DNA of 64,000 nucleotides from Verrucomicrobiaceae bacterium (GCA_027484445.1 JAIXSY010000042.1:419495-483494), one strand, 5' to 3'; numbered from the stretch's first letter, positions 45,527-57,650 are shown. Numbers and translations: made by a program. Notes: a model not told the origin generated them from the letters alone.

Positions 45527-46621
45527 ATGTCCATCTGGAACCACGCCAACCCCCAGCTCAAAGACCTCGTCGCCTATGAACCCGGAAAGCCCATCGAAGA
45601 TGTGGCACGCGAGCGTGGCCTGAAACCCGAGGACATCATCAAGCTAGCCTCCAACGAGAACCCTCTGGGACCTAGCCCAAAGGCAGTGGAGGCCATGAAA
45701 AAGGCGGTCGAGGAAGTGCACATCTATCCTGATGGAGCTTCATGGAAGCTGCGCCATGCCCTCGCAGAAAAGTTTGGCCTCGAAATGGGCAATTTCATCA
45801 TGGGCTGTGGCTCGAATGAAATCATCGAATTCATCGGCCATGCCTTCCTGAAGCCTGGCGACAATATCGTCACCGCAGAGCACGCCTTCTTGGTTTATAA
45901 GCTGATGGCCAAAGTCTTTGGCGCCAGCACCATTGAGGTGCCAGATCCTGGCTTTGTGCATGACCTGGATGCCATGGCTGCGGCGATCACGCCGGAGACC
46001 AAGGAAGTCTTCATCGCCAACCCCAACAATCCCACCGGCACGCTGGTCAGTCAGGAGCAGATCGACCGCTTCATGGACAAAGTGCCCGAGCATGTCGTCG
46101 TCGTCTTTGACGAGGCCTACTACGAGTTTCTCGATAACCCACCAGACACGCTGAAGTATGTCCGACAAGGCCGCAAGGTGGTCGTGCTGCGCACCTTTTC
46201 GAAGATCCAAGGTCTGGCCGGAACGCGCGTCGGGTATGGCGTGGCGAACAAAGAGCTCATCGACGTGCTGCAGCGCACGCGTCAGCCCTTCAACCTGAAC
46301 TCCATCGCCCAGGCTGGCGCGCTGGCGGGTTTGTTGGATGAAGAGCATCAGTTCAAGACCAAGCGCATCACCGATGAAGGACGCGCTTACCTACAGACGC
46401 AGTTTGCTGAGTTGGGTTTGGAATTCATCCCAAGCTACGCGAATTTCGTGCTCGTGAAGGTGGGCGATGGCAATGCCGTCTTCAAAGCCATGATGGACCA
46501 AGGGGTCATCGTCCGTGCCATGGCTGCCTACAAGTTGCCGGAGTGGGTTCGCATCTCGGTCGGTACCATGCCGCAAAATCAACGCTGCCTGGAGGTGCTG
46601 AAGCAGGTGCTCGGGCGCTGA
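45527..46621 (+). CDS. hisC: Histidinol-phosphate aminotransferase
   Basis: The 364-residue class I/II aminotransferase uses PLP. IKLASNENPLGPSPKAVEAM is the substrate-side start, NPNNPTG and FDEAYYEF are cofactor-binding, and the PLP Lys is in RTFSKIQGLAGTRVGYG. It converts imidazole acetol-phosphate to histidinol-phosphate with glutamate. HisC-family members may also act on aromatic amino acids. It is unlinked to hisG (6.5 kb upstream) and has its own terminator. Confidence 0.95.
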   Translation: MSIWNHANPQLKDLVAYEPGKPIEDVARERGLKPEDIIKLASNENPLGPSPKAVEAMKKAVEEVHIYPDGASWKLRHALAEKFGLEMGNFIMGCGSNEIIEFIGHAFLKPGDNIVTAEHAFLVYKLMAKVFGASTIEVPDPGFVHDLDAMAAAITPETKEVFIANPNNPTGTLVSQEQIDRFMDKVPEHVVVVFDEAYYEFLDNPPDTLKYVRQGRKVVVLRTFSKIQGLAGTRVGYGVANKELIDVLQRTRQPFNLNSIAQAGALAGLLDEEHQFKTKRITDEGRAYLQTQFAELGLEFIPSYANFVLVKVGDGNAVFKAMMDQGVIVRAMAAYKLPEWVRISVGTMPQNQRCLEVLKQVLGR

Positions 46622-46648
46622 TGCACAGCACGCCCTTCGTTTTCCATC

Positions 46649-46678
46649 GAGCCTAGCGGTGGCCGCGAGGCTCTTTTT
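46649..46678 (+). terminator. Intrinsic terminator after hisC
   Basis: GAGCCT (46649-46654) pairs with AGGCTC (46668-46673), with an inner GCGG/CCGC arm, followed by TTTTTG. It lies just before the end of the convergent CBS-domain gene. Confidence 0.85.
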
Positions 46679-46681
46679 GTC

Positions 46682-47629
46682 TCAAGCACTGATGCCGACA
46701 AGGCTTCTCAGCAGATCTTCCTCATGCAAGATGCCCGTTGGGGCACCATCGCTCGACGTCACGAGGCAGAGCGAGCGTCCACGCTTGCGCATGTGCTGCA
46801 GGGCTGAGAGTGCGCTGTCTGTGTCTGACACGCTATCCATGGCCCGCATGTGCTGGCGCACCAACCGATCCGGTGGCAGCCGCGCTGGTAGGCTGGAAAG
46901 GTCGATGATGCCGGTGAAGCTCCCTTTTTCCCCAATGACAGGCAGCGCAGAGAGGCCGTGCTCCCGCGCAAAGATCAGCGCGGTGCTCAGGGGCATGTCG
47001 GGAGCCAGGGCCACCGTGCTCGTCAGCGGGCGCATGAGGTCTGATGCCCGTAGCCGACGGTAAGCCAGCGTGCGCTCCACGAGTCGTGCTGCTCCAGGAG
47101 CCATCATGTTCATGCGTTGCAGCGCCTGTGCCTGATGGCGGATGTCCTCTCGACCGGCAGAGTCGTCAGCGGCCATGCTGGACAGCTCGCCAGAGTTCAG
47201 CCCATGGCGTGAGGTCAGGCGGAAGAGTGGTCGGATGATGCCGACGCCATGCAGCAAAGGAGACAGGCTGCGGATGGCGCGGAAGGGATAGCGCCGGAAC
47301 AGCTTCTTGGGCAAAATTTCCAAACCGACCAGGAAGATCGGCAGAGCAACCAGCACTGAGATCAAGTAACCCCAGGCATCCGAAACGCGGACGATTTTCC
47401 ACGTCAAGATCACAAACGCGCAGAGGTTGGCCACGTGGTTGGCCACGGTGATGGCCCCCAGCAGGGCATCACGATCCTCCACCAGAGGCAGGATGCTCGC
47501 TGCCCGGCGGTCCCCTTCACCTGCGGCATGCCGCACACGCACGCGACTCACGGCCAGGATCGCACTCTCCAGTCCTGATAGCGCAAAGGACAGCAGGAGA
47601 AAGATCACCAGAAGCAGGATCATCATCAT
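46682..47629 (-). CDS. CNNM-transmembrane/CBS-pair protein without CorC domain
   Basis: The 315-residue protein has a DUF21/CNNM membrane domain (LLLVIFLLLSFALSGLESAILAVSR) and a CBS pair (DLMRPLTSTVALAPDMPLSTAL ... HMRAMDSVSDTDSALSALQHM). It lacks the C-terminal CorC_HlyC domain of its neighbour and ends at the second CBS motif. Such proteins are linked to Mg2+/Co2+ efflux or regulation. The start may be any of three consecutive ATGs at 47629-47621. It lies 15 bases after the longer paralogue on the same strand. Confidence 0.88.
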   Translation of the reverse strand: MMMILLLVIFLLLSFALSGLESAILAVSRVRVRHAAGEGDRRAASILPLVEDRDALLGAITVANHVANLCAFVILTWKIVRVSDAWGYLISVLVALPIFLVGLEILPKKLFRRYPFRAIRSLSPLLHGVGIIRPLFRLTSRHGLNSGELSSMAADDSAGREDIRHQAQALQRMNMMAPGAARLVERTLAYRRLRASDLMRPLTSTVALAPDMPLSTALIFAREHGLSALPVIGEKGSFTGIIDLSSLPARLPPDRLVRQHMRAMDSVSDTDSALSALQHMRKRGRSLCLVTSSDGAPTGILHEEDLLRSLVGISA

Positions 47630-47644
47630 GAGGTATAGGTAGGT

Positions 47645-48919
47645 TCAGCTTTCCTCAGCACCCGCTGCGGGCAGAGGAAGGCGATCGGCGTGGAGGCGCA
47701 GCTCCACCTGCTGGATGCGGGCACGCACGCAGCGACGAACCTTGAGGTCAGCCCCTGCGATTTGAATGCGCTCGCCTGGTTTCGGCGCATGGCCCAGCTG
47801 GGTCAAAACAAACCCCCCGATGGTGTCGATGCCTCCTGCTGGCAGTTCCAGGCCGACTTCCGCTGCCACATCCTCGATGCGCGCGCCGCCATCCGCCAAA
47901 AAGCGGCCATTGCCCAGATCACGGATTTCACCGTCCTCCCCCTGCCAGGGGGCTGCCTCATAGAGCAGCCAGTCGGCGATTTCCTCTTGGCTCAGCATGC
48001 CCTCCAGACCACCGTATTCGTCCAAGATGAGCACTGGCGCTGGGCCATGCTGCAGGTGCTTTTCCAGTGCATCCAGCACGGGCATCGTCTCGGGCACAAA
48101 GGGCGCATGCTTCACAGCCTCCTGCCAGGCCGGGCGACCTGCCATGCGCCACGTCAGGGTGTCAATGATGCCCACCACGGCATCGGGCGTCTCTCCATGC
48201 ACCACGACAAAGCGCCCAGCGGAGCGATCCAGCACCTGCGTGGCCTGCTCCTGGCTCGATTCTGCGCTCAGCAGCGTCAGGTCCACGCGCGGCACCATGC
48301 AGTCACGCACGGTGAGTTTCTCCAGGTCCAGCGCTTCCTGAATGATCTGCGCCTCGGCACGATCCAATAGCCCCTGCTCCTCACGCATCTCCACCAGCGT
48401 CTCGAATTCTTCCCGGGTCATGGAGGCACGCACCTTCACGCGTCGTGGAATCATCCGCTGAATCAGCGCCTCCGTCGCGCGGTCAGCGAAGAGGCTCAGT
48501 GGATCCAGCACGACTCTCAGCGGATGCAGAATGCGCAGGCTGCCCAAAAGCACCGCCGAAGGCGACCAGGCCGCCAGGAACTTGGGCATCACATCGCCAA
48601 CCAACACCGTGCTCGCGAACAACAACGGAGCGGTCAACCACGGCTGCCAACCCAGGGCACGGAACGGACCCGACACCAGGTGCAAACCCAGCGCCGCCAG
48701 AACCAAGTTCAGGGTGGCAGACAGGAGAAGGGCGCGGTGCAATTGAGCAAAAGGATTCGCTGTGATGTTTCGCAGCTTCCGTGCCACTCCACCACGGCCT
48801 GCGGAGCTCAGACGGCCATCCAGATCCCGCGCGCTATGAATCGCCGTCTCCGTGGCGGAAATCACCGCCAGGATGAGCAATAAAACAAGATAGAGAAGTC
48901 CAGGCGCGAGAAGGGACAC
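47645..48919 (-). CDS. CNNM/CorC-type transporter (hemolysin family)
   Basis: The 424-residue protein starts with GTG. The order is a CNNM/DUF21 membrane domain (residues about 1-190, AVISATETAIHSARDLD), a CBS pair (DCMVPRVDLTLLSAESS; KHAPFVPETMPVLDALEKHL with ILDEYGGLEGMLSQEEI) and a C-terminal CorC_HlyC domain (FLADGGARIEDVAAEVGLEL ... TIGGFVLTQLGHAPKPGERI). It is a likely Mg2+ transport or homeostasis protein of the inner membrane. It is cotranscribed with the shorter paralogue downstream. Confidence 0.92.
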   Translation of the reverse strand: MSLLAPGLLYLVLLLILAVISATETAIHSARDLDGRLSSAGRGGVARKLRNITANPFAQLHRALLLSATLNLVLAALGLHLVSGPFRALGWQPWLTAPLLFASTVLVGDVMPKFLAAWSPSAVLLGSLRILHPLRVVLDPLSLFADRATEALIQRMIPRRVKVRASMTREEFETLVEMREEQGLLDRAEAQIIQEALDLEKLTVRDCMVPRVDLTLLSAESSQEQATQVLDRSAGRFVVVHGETPDAVVGIIDTLTWRMAGRPAWQEAVKHAPFVPETMPVLDALEKHLQHGPAPVLILDEYGGLEGMLSQEEIADWLLYEAAPWQGEDGEIRDLGNGRFLADGGARIEDVAAEVGLELPAGGIDTIGGFVLTQLGHAPKPGERIQIAGADLKVRRCVRARIQQVELRLHADRLPLPAAGAEES

Positions 48920-49042
48920 GAGCCCGGACGGTTAAGCATCCCTCGCAGGTGTCAAGGTGACGCCTTCGACACCTCAGGCCGTCTTTTTTCTCGCAGAAGA
49001 AGCTATGCTAGCCGTGCAAGCTCGCCACAGCGTGTTCTCTCG

Positions 49043-49939
49043 ATGAAATCTCTTTTTGTCACTCTGCTCATCCTCGGCGGTTTGTTCGCCGCTTACGACT
49101 ACTTCGGTGCAGCTCCTTGGCAGCGCCTGATTTTCGCCAAAGGACCTCGTCCGGCAGAGCGGACCCCTCGCTCCTCCGACGTCACTGGCCAAGCCACCAC
49201 CCCGGCCCCGATGGCATCCAAGCTCCCGCATGCCTCTCCGCCTGCTGATCACGGGCAGCCCCAGCCGCCGCCAGCCAATCCAACCTTCGTGCCGCCCGTG
49301 CTGCCCACCGTGGAGGCAGTGACCAAAAACTGGACACAAATTCCCCCGCAGGCCTTTCCTCGCCCCGTGGTGCTGCACCGAGACACCGAGGTGAAAATGA
49401 AAGTCGGCAGTGCCCTCCTGCGTGCAGGTGCCACGGCGCACGCACTCGCGGCAGAGTCTGGCCGACTCAGCATCGCCCCCACTGCCAGTTCCCCAGCGCG
49501 TGGCTGGATCGCCGTCACGGACACGGATTTTCCAAATCAGATTCGTCAGAGTTACGAGACGTGGAAGACCGCCCGCATTGCGCAGGCTCGTCAGGCCTGG
49601 ACCGCCGCTCAGCAGGCCGCTACCCCTGCTAGCCCCTCTGCGAATGCTCCCGGCATTGCCTTTGAGCCCGATGGCAAACCCATCGCGAATCCTGATGGCA
49701 GTTACAATCTGCTGCTCGCCGTCATCTCCTCAGGACGCGTCACCGACATCCATCCGCAGAAAGTCACCCACTGGGGCCTTCCACGCTCTGAGATCCTGGA
49801 TGGCAAGCCCACGTGGATCATCGACGTGACCTACCCCACCCAGACCCTGTTTGGTCCCATGGAAGTCACCAGCCACGCTCACATCCGTGACCGCCAGCTT
49901 CAGCGCTGGGTCTTTGCGTCAGGCGAGCCCGTCCCCTGA
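49043..49939 (+). CDS. Unknown exported or membrane-anchored protein
   Basis: The 298-residue protein has an N-terminal hydrophobic anchor (SLFVTLLILGGLFAAYDYFG), a Pro/Ala-rich linker (about 35-90) and two folded regions. The first, about 105-160 (RPVVLHRDTEVKMKVGSALLRAG), has an SH3-like feel. The second, about 200-295, ends GPMEVTSHAHIRDRQLQRWVF. No family is recognised. It is divergent from the CNNM genes. Confidence 0.7.
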   Translation: MKSLFVTLLILGGLFAAYDYFGAAPWQRLIFAKGPRPAERTPRSSDVTGQATTPAPMASKLPHASPPADHGQPQPPPANPTFVPPVLPTVEAVTKNWTQIPPQAFPRPVVLHRDTEVKMKVGSALLRAGATAHALAAESGRLSIAPTASSPARGWIAVTDTDFPNQIRQSYETWKTARIAQARQAWTAAQQAATPASPSANAPGIAFEPDGKPIANPDGSYNLLLAVISSGRVTDIHPQKVTHWGLPRSEILDGKPTWIIDVTYPTQTLFGPMEVTSHAHIRDRQLQRWVFASGEPVP

Positions 49940-50270
49940 TCGTGTCATGCCAAGCGTGACCCCCAGTTGCCGTCCGAAAGCAAAGATGGGGAAGATGAGG
50001 TCGGCAGGATCTGTTGCCTCTCTCGATGATCCAAGTCGGCCTTGGCCATCTTGATGACTTGGCGAATGCCGAGCTTGCTCTGGTTCTTGGAAGGTCGCTG
50101 CCGAAACGGCGATGTGGATAGGCCCGGTGCCCAAAAGGCCAGCCCGCCCGGCGTGCAAGCTCTGGAAAGGCCTCCAGCGTCTGCATGACTTCTCGCTATC
50201 CTGGAACATCCCCTCAACCTTCCAGGCTTGTGTGTGACAACGAGGCTACCTCGACCAGGCTTCGTCAGGG
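49940..50270. other. Intergenic region, no gene seen
   Basis: The 331-base gap lies between two convergent genes. The several short open frames in it show no domain or coding bias. No clear terminator was found for alaS. Confidence 0.45.
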
Positions 50271-53141
<2,871 letters not shown>

Positions 53142-53396
53142 GGGAAAAGCAAAAAGATGAAAGCTAAACGATAAAGGGGCGCGGAGAATGGCGAGGGAGG
53201 TGGAGGGGTCAAGAAGTGAGCCTGTCCTGGCCAGTCGCCGACGGAGCCTGGACGAAAGGCGCAGGAAGCTGTCCTCAAGCCACTTTTTGAAGTGGAAATC
53301 CGTCGGCATCGCGTGACGCAAATGTCATATTTTTATAATTTTTATAAATTTTAGGTGATTTTGTCAGATTAGATGTCAGGCTAATGACGTGTTGCC
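53142..53396. promoter_or_regulatory. Divergent alaS/pseudopilin promoter region with AT-rich tract
   Basis: The 255-base gap between divergent starts contains a strikingly AT-rich tract at about 53325-53365 (runs of T and A with TATAAT-like words, for example TTTTTATAAT). It is the most AT-rich stretch in the GC-rich part of the window and probably holds promoter elements for the pseudopilin gene. Confidence 0.5.
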
Positions 53397-53789
53397 ATGA
53401 AACCAAACCTTCCTCACCCCTCACGTCATGCTTTGGGCTTCAGCTTGATGGAGATGCTGATCGTCATCGCGCTGATCGGGATCATGGTGAACATGGTGCT
53501 GTTTAACTTTGGCGGAGCCAGGAGCGGGGCGGAAGATTCACGAGATCGGCGAAACGCGCAGGAAATCGCTACCGTGGCCGCCTGTGCGAATGCAGCGGGG
53601 GCTGACTTTGTGGTGACAGGAGACGAAGAGGCGACCGTTTACAATTTGGTGGTCGGCGCGAGCCCGGCGGATGGCGTGTTCAAGGGCAAGACCTTCAAAG
53701 TGCCGCCGATGGAAGACGCGGCACTGCATGGCGCGATGAAGTTTTTGGCGCTGCAAGATCATGAGTTGGTGTATCAGCACCAACCGTGA
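53397..53789 (+). CDS. Type IV pilin/pseudopilin-like protein
   Basis: The 130-residue protein has a prepilin N-terminus: basic leader MKPNLPHPSRHALGFSLMEM, where processing would occur at G|F, with Glu at +5, then the hydrophobic helix LIVIALIGIMVNMVLFNF. The globular part is short and has no classical pilin motif. It would be processed by a prepilin peptidase and added to a type II secretion or pilus-like fibre. No other secretion gene is next to it. Confidence 0.85.
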   Translation: MKPNLPHPSRHALGFSLMEMLIVIALIGIMVNMVLFNFGGARSGAEDSRDRRNAQEIATVAACANAAGADFVVTGDEEATVYNLVVGASPADGVFKGKTFKVPPMEDAALHGAMKFLALQDHELVYQHQP

Positions 53790-53904
53790 ATGAGCCTCAG
53801 GCGGCAAAAAGGACGCCGGGCCATGGCTAGAAATGTGGCATTCGTTGCGTTTAAGCTTTTCCCCATCCTGCCAACGGCGTAGAGGAAAAAGCACCGTGCC
53901 CCCC

Positions 53905-55068
53905 ATGCTGGAGAAAAAAATCAGGCTCGAACACAGCCACCGGATCCTTTTCACCCGGGACGCCTTTGCGCCCACGAATCACGCCATTCGCGATCTGCTG
54001 ATGCTGGATCGACCGAACAAAGTGCCGCGCGTGCTGGTCTTTGCCGATGATCAGGTCGTGCAGGCCATGCCGGGGATGCAGGAAAATCTGCGCGCCTACG
54101 CTCGTGCCCATGCTGAGGTGCTGGATCTGGCTGGGGATCTCGTCGTGCTGCCTGGGGGTGAGGCGTGCAAGAATGACTTTTCCCTCGTGCAGCAGGGCTG
54201 GCAGGCGATTCATGAGGCAGGGCTGGATCGTCACAGCTACGTGTTTGTGATCGGCGGAGGCGCGGTGCTGGATCTGGTGTGCTTTGCGGCCTCGACCGCG
54301 CATCGTGGCATCCGTCAGGTGCGCTTTCCCACGACAACCCTGAGCCAAGGCGATGGGGGGGTAGGGGTGAAGAATGGCGTGAACTACTTTGGCAAAAAGA
54401 ACTGGGTGGGCAGCTTTGCCGTGCCGTATGCCGTGGTGAACGACTTTGCCTTTTTGGAAAGCCTGCCCGCTCGAGGACGACGCAACGGCATCATTGAGGC
54501 GATCAAGGTGGCGCTGATCCGCGACCGAGCTTTTTTTGAAGAAATCGAGCGCATGGCCGATGGCCTCGCCGCCCTGGAACCGCGGGCGCTGGAGCGCGTG
54601 GTGCAGCGCAGCGCTGAGCTGCATGTGGAGCACATCGCTACAGGGGGCGACCCGTTTGAGCTCGGCAGCGCGCGGCCGCTGGACTTTGGCCACTGGGCGG
54701 CCCACAAGCTGGAGCAGATCACCCAGTTCGAAGTCACGCATGGCGAGGCCGTGGCCATCGGCATGGCGGTGGACCTCGTGTATTCTGTGCGCAAAGGCAT
54801 CCTGGAGGTGGCCACGGCACGTCGAGTGCTGACGCTCGTGGAGCGCATCGGCTTTGAGACCTATCATCCGGGGTTGCTCTCCGAAGGGCGCAGCGGTGAG
54901 CCTGCCATCCTGGAAGGGCTGGAGGAATTTCGCGAGCACCTGGGCGGCGAGTTGACCGTGACCTTGGTGCCAAAAATCGGCCAAAAGATCGAAGTCCACG
55001 ACATGGATCGCCAGACGCTCCTGGAGGCCATGGCCGAGTTGCGCGACCGCACGCTGGTCACGGCCTGA
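53905..55068 (+). CDS. EboD-like 3-dehydroquinate synthase homologue
   Basis: From the ATG at 53905 the protein has 387 residues; GTG at 53896 is an alternative. It belongs to the dehydroquinate-synthase/sugar-phosphate-cyclase superfamily: VLPGGEACKNDF, VIGGGAVLDLVCFAA, PTTTLSQGDGGVGVKNGVN, GDPFELGSARPLDFGHWAAHKLE with the metal His and ITQFEVTHGEAVAIGMA. The NAD-binding and Zn ligands appear present. The pattern RPLDFGHWAAHKLEQ is that of EboD of the eboABCDEF cluster rather than AroB, but no other ebo gene is here. It may make a cyclitol or a membrane-linked precursor. The substrate is undecided. Confidence 0.85.
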   Translation: MLEKKIRLEHSHRILFTRDAFAPTNHAIRDLLMLDRPNKVPRVLVFADDQVVQAMPGMQENLRAYARAHAEVLDLAGDLVVLPGGEACKNDFSLVQQGWQAIHEAGLDRHSYVFVIGGGAVLDLVCFAASTAHRGIRQVRFPTTTLSQGDGGVGVKNGVNYFGKKNWVGSFAVPYAVVNDFAFLESLPARGRRNGIIEAIKVALIRDRAFFEEIERMADGLAALEPRALERVVQRSAELHVEHIATGGDPFELGSARPLDFGHWAAHKLEQITQFEVTHGEAVAIGMAVDLVYSVRKGILEVATARRVLTLVERIGFETYHPGLLSEGRSGEPAILEGLEEFREHLGGELTVTLVPKIGQKIEVHDMDRQTLLEAMAELRDRTLVTA

Positions 55069-55121
55069 TCTCTGTGGCGACTTGTGGCGGGGCTGACAGG
55101 CTCGGCCTAGGCTTCGCGTAG

Positions 55122-56396
55122 ATGAGTGCCATGCATCGCTTCTGTGCCTTCGCTTTTTTGCTGACTCTCCTGTCCCCCGGCCATGCGCTAGCAGCGGACT
55201 GGCCACGCTGGCGTGGGCCGATGGGGGATGGCACCTGGAATCCTAGCCAAGTGCCAGCGGACTTTGCCCAGCAGGAGCCTGAGCTGCTGTGGAAAGCGGA
55301 GGTCGGTGGTGGTTACGGTGGGGTGACCGTGGCTGCCGGGCGTGTCTATCTGATGGACCGGCCCAAGGAAACGCCAGACCGGGAACGGGTGCTTTGTTTT
55401 GAGCTGGAAAGCGGACGCCTGCTGTGGTCGCAGGCCTGGCCCGCAGACTATGGTGACATGGACTACGCCAATGGTCCGAGAGCCTCCGTGACTGTGCAGG
55501 AAGGCCGGGCCTACACCCTGGGGGCCCGAGGCCAGGCGATGTGCCTGGAGGCGGAGACTGGCCAGAAAGTCTGGGAAGTGGACACCGTGGCCGAGCACCG
55601 TGCCCAGGTGCCGACCTGGGGCTTCGCGGCCTCGCCAGTCATCGATGGGCCACGCGTGCTGCTGCACGTGGGCGCGGAGGCCGGTGGCAGCGTGCTGGCG
55701 CTGGATCGCGACACCGGTCGGCTGATCTGGCGTGGCGGGGCGGACCCGGCGGGTTACTGCACGCCGGAGATCATCCAGCACCAGGGGCACAGGCAGCTCA
55801 TCGTGTGGGGGCCGGAGCACATCCAGAGCCTCGACCCTGACTCTGGTGCGACGTTTTGGCGCTGGCCCTACAAGATCACCTACGGGGTCAGCATCGCACA
55901 GCCACTGTATCACCAGGGCCTGCTGCTGGTCTCAGGCTACTGGCATGGCACGCGCACGCTGCGTCTTGGGCAAGAGCCCACCCAGGTGGAACTGGCCTGG
56001 AGTGAGGAAAAAGCCATGTGCGGCCTGATGTCCTCGCCCCTTCTGAAGGAGGGCATCGTCTATCTCCTGGATAAAAATCGCGGCCTGCAAGCGGTGGAGC
56101 TGACCACTGGGAAAATCCTGTGGAGCGATGACAACACGCTGACACCCAAGGATCGAAACCCGCAGATGAGTCTGGTGTGGCTGCGCAGCTCTGACGGGCT
56201 AGCCAGCCTACTGAATGCAAACGGTGAACTGCTGCATGTGAGACTGAGCCCGAAAGGTCACGAGGAGCTGGCAAGGCACCAGTTGATCGGCAAGACTTGG
56301 GCTCATCCGGCTTTTGTGGATCAGTGCGTTTTGGCAAGATCCGACACAGAATTGATGGCTTGGAGACTCTGGAAGCCCATCGGCCCGAGTGAATGA
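55122..56396 (+). CDS. Exported PQQ-like beta-propeller (BamB-like) protein
   Basis: The 424-residue protein has a signal peptide (FAFLLTLLSPGHALAAD) followed by Trp-docking propeller repeats such as DWPRWRGPMGDG, GRLLWSQAWPADYG, GQKVWEVDTVAEH, GRLIWRGGADPAGY and GKILWSDDNTL. The start WPRWRGPxGDGTW is typical of the outer-membrane protein assembly BamB-like/PQQ-repeat proteins abundant in Planctomycetes and Verrucomicrobia. No PQQ ligand set is evident, so it is a scaffold or binding protein. The ATG at 55131 is an alternative start. Confidence 0.88.
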   Translation: MSAMHRFCAFAFLLTLLSPGHALAADWPRWRGPMGDGTWNPSQVPADFAQQEPELLWKAEVGGGYGGVTVAAGRVYLMDRPKETPDRERVLCFELESGRLLWSQAWPADYGDMDYANGPRASVTVQEGRAYTLGARGQAMCLEAETGQKVWEVDTVAEHRAQVPTWGFAASPVIDGPRVLLHVGAEAGGSVLALDRDTGRLIWRGGADPAGYCTPEIIQHQGHRQLIVWGPEHIQSLDPDSGATFWRWPYKITYGVSIAQPLYHQGLLLVSGYWHGTRTLRLGQEPTQVELAWSEEKAMCGLMSSPLLKEGIVYLLDKNRGLQAVELTTGKILWSDDNTLTPKDRNPQMSLVWLRSSDGLASLLNANGELLHVRLSPKGHEELARHQLIGKTWAHPAFVDQCVLARSDTELMAWRLWKPIGPSE

Positions 56397-56560
56397 CCGC
56401 GCTGAGTCGAAAAACTGGAGTGGACTGAATTTATCAGAAATAAAGTTCCGCAGGCACCGCAGGGCTTACCTTGTCACTGCTGATCTTTTGTTTATTTTAA
56501 TAAAACATGCTCCCGAACTTTTCGGAGCCTGTGATATTTTAAAATTGACTCCGCAAGCTC
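56397..56560 (+). promoter_or_regulatory. AT-rich leader with hairpin before the methyltransferase gene
   Basis: GCTCC-GAA (56509-56517) pairs with TTCGGAGC (56521-56528), with one bulged C, inside an AT-rich stretch with TTTATTTTAATAAAA just upstream. A promoter or operator is likely; no Shine-Dalgarno sequence is seen before the ATG at 56561. Confidence 0.45.
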
Positions 56561-57526
56561 ATGTCCGCTGTCGTTGCCCCCATGCCTCTGTCCGATGCCC
56601 AGGTTCAGGCAAAGTCGCAGCGCTCCACACATCTGATCCGGCAGTTCGATGACTTGCTGCACGATTTCATCTCCAAGGGCGGTCCACTGCCCCGAGAGTA
56701 TTCAGTGCTGAATCGCGCAATTCGCCATCTGGGCGATGCGGTGCGCGTCGGTGCGATCCGTCCCGATGACTTGGACACTTACATTGAGGAAGTGACGCGC
56801 ACCTACCTGCCCGGCACGATGCAGGCCGAGGCGATGGAATCCAAGTATGGCTACAGCGGTGATTTTGAGATCATCGACCACATCTACACACGCCGCACCC
56901 ACACAGACCCAAACCTTCGGCACTGGGACTTGTTTTTCCATGCACAGGCCGCGCCGGTCGCGGTGAGGAATCGCAAGGCCTACTTCCAGCAACTCATGGA
57001 AGAGCACCGTCAGGCCCATGGCTCGCGCGTGCTGGATGTGCTGAATGTGGCCTGCGGCCCCTGCCGCGACCTGCGGGAGTTTTTCCTGGAGCAACCTGAG
57101 GCTGCCGTGGCCGTGGACTGCGTGGACATGGATGCCCGGGCCATCGAATACGGCAGCCGCCTATGCGCACCTTGGCTGGACCGGATTCACTTTCACCACC
57201 AGAACATCCTGAAGCACAGCCCCGCACGGCCCTATGACCTCGTGTGGTCAGCAGGTCTGTTCGACTATGTGTCCGACCGGCTCTTCACCCACTTGATTCG
57301 GGTGCTGCTGCAGGCCGTGAAGCCGGGGGGCGAGGTGGTGGTGGGGAATTTCTCTGATTACAACCCGAGCCGTGACTACATGGAGATCTTTGGCCGCTGG
57401 AAGCTACGCCATCGCAGCCGGGAAACGCTGCTGGCCCTGGCCGCCCAGGCAGGAGCAGATCTCCACCAAACCGAAGTTCGCTGGGAAGCCGAGGGCGTGA
57501 ACTTTTTCCTGCACATTCGCCGCTGA
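56561..57526 (+). CDS. Class I SAM methyltransferase, PhcB-like (3-OH PAME type)
   Basis: This is a 321-residue protein. The N-terminal helical half reads KYGYSGDFEIIDHIYTRRTHTDPNLRHWDLFFHAQAAPVAVRNRK, and the methyltransferase domain begins VLNVACGPCRDLREFFLEQ (motif I), followed by CVDMDARAIEYG and DLVWSAGLFDYVSDRL. This layout is that of the proteins annotated as involved in 3-hydroxypalmitic acid methyl ester (PhcB-type signal) synthesis. The methyl acceptor is not proven, and methylation of a fatty-acid signal would need direct testing. No PhcS/PhcR-like sensor is adjacent. It converges on the opgH gene. Confidence 0.75.
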   Translation: MSAVVAPMPLSDAQVQAKSQRSTHLIRQFDDLLHDFISKGGPLPREYSVLNRAIRHLGDAVRVGAIRPDDLDTYIEEVTRTYLPGTMQAEAMESKYGYSGDFEIIDHIYTRRTHTDPNLRHWDLFFHAQAAPVAVRNRKAYFQQLMEEHRQAHGSRVLDVLNVACGPCRDLREFFLEQPEAAVAVDCVDMDARAIEYGSRLCAPWLDRIHFHHQNILKHSPARPYDLVWSAGLFDYVSDRLFTHLIRVLLQAVKPGGEVVVGNFSDYNPSRDYMEIFGRWKLRHRSRETLLALAAQAGADLHQTEVRWEAEGVNFFLHIRR

Positions 57527-57650
57527 GGCCCAAGCCGCCACCACCAGACGAGGCTCTAGACGCACAGGCAAAAGCTCCCTGCTCAACCCGGGTCTTGAAG
57601 TTTTTGGGAAGGAGAATGTCCCAGTGACAGCGAACTTCGGAATCTGTGGG

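Noticed and set aside
53851..55206. A 451-residue minus-strand frame opposite the EboD-like gene
   Set aside because: It has a His/Gln/Arg-rich composition and no motifs, while the + strand has a complete enzyme.
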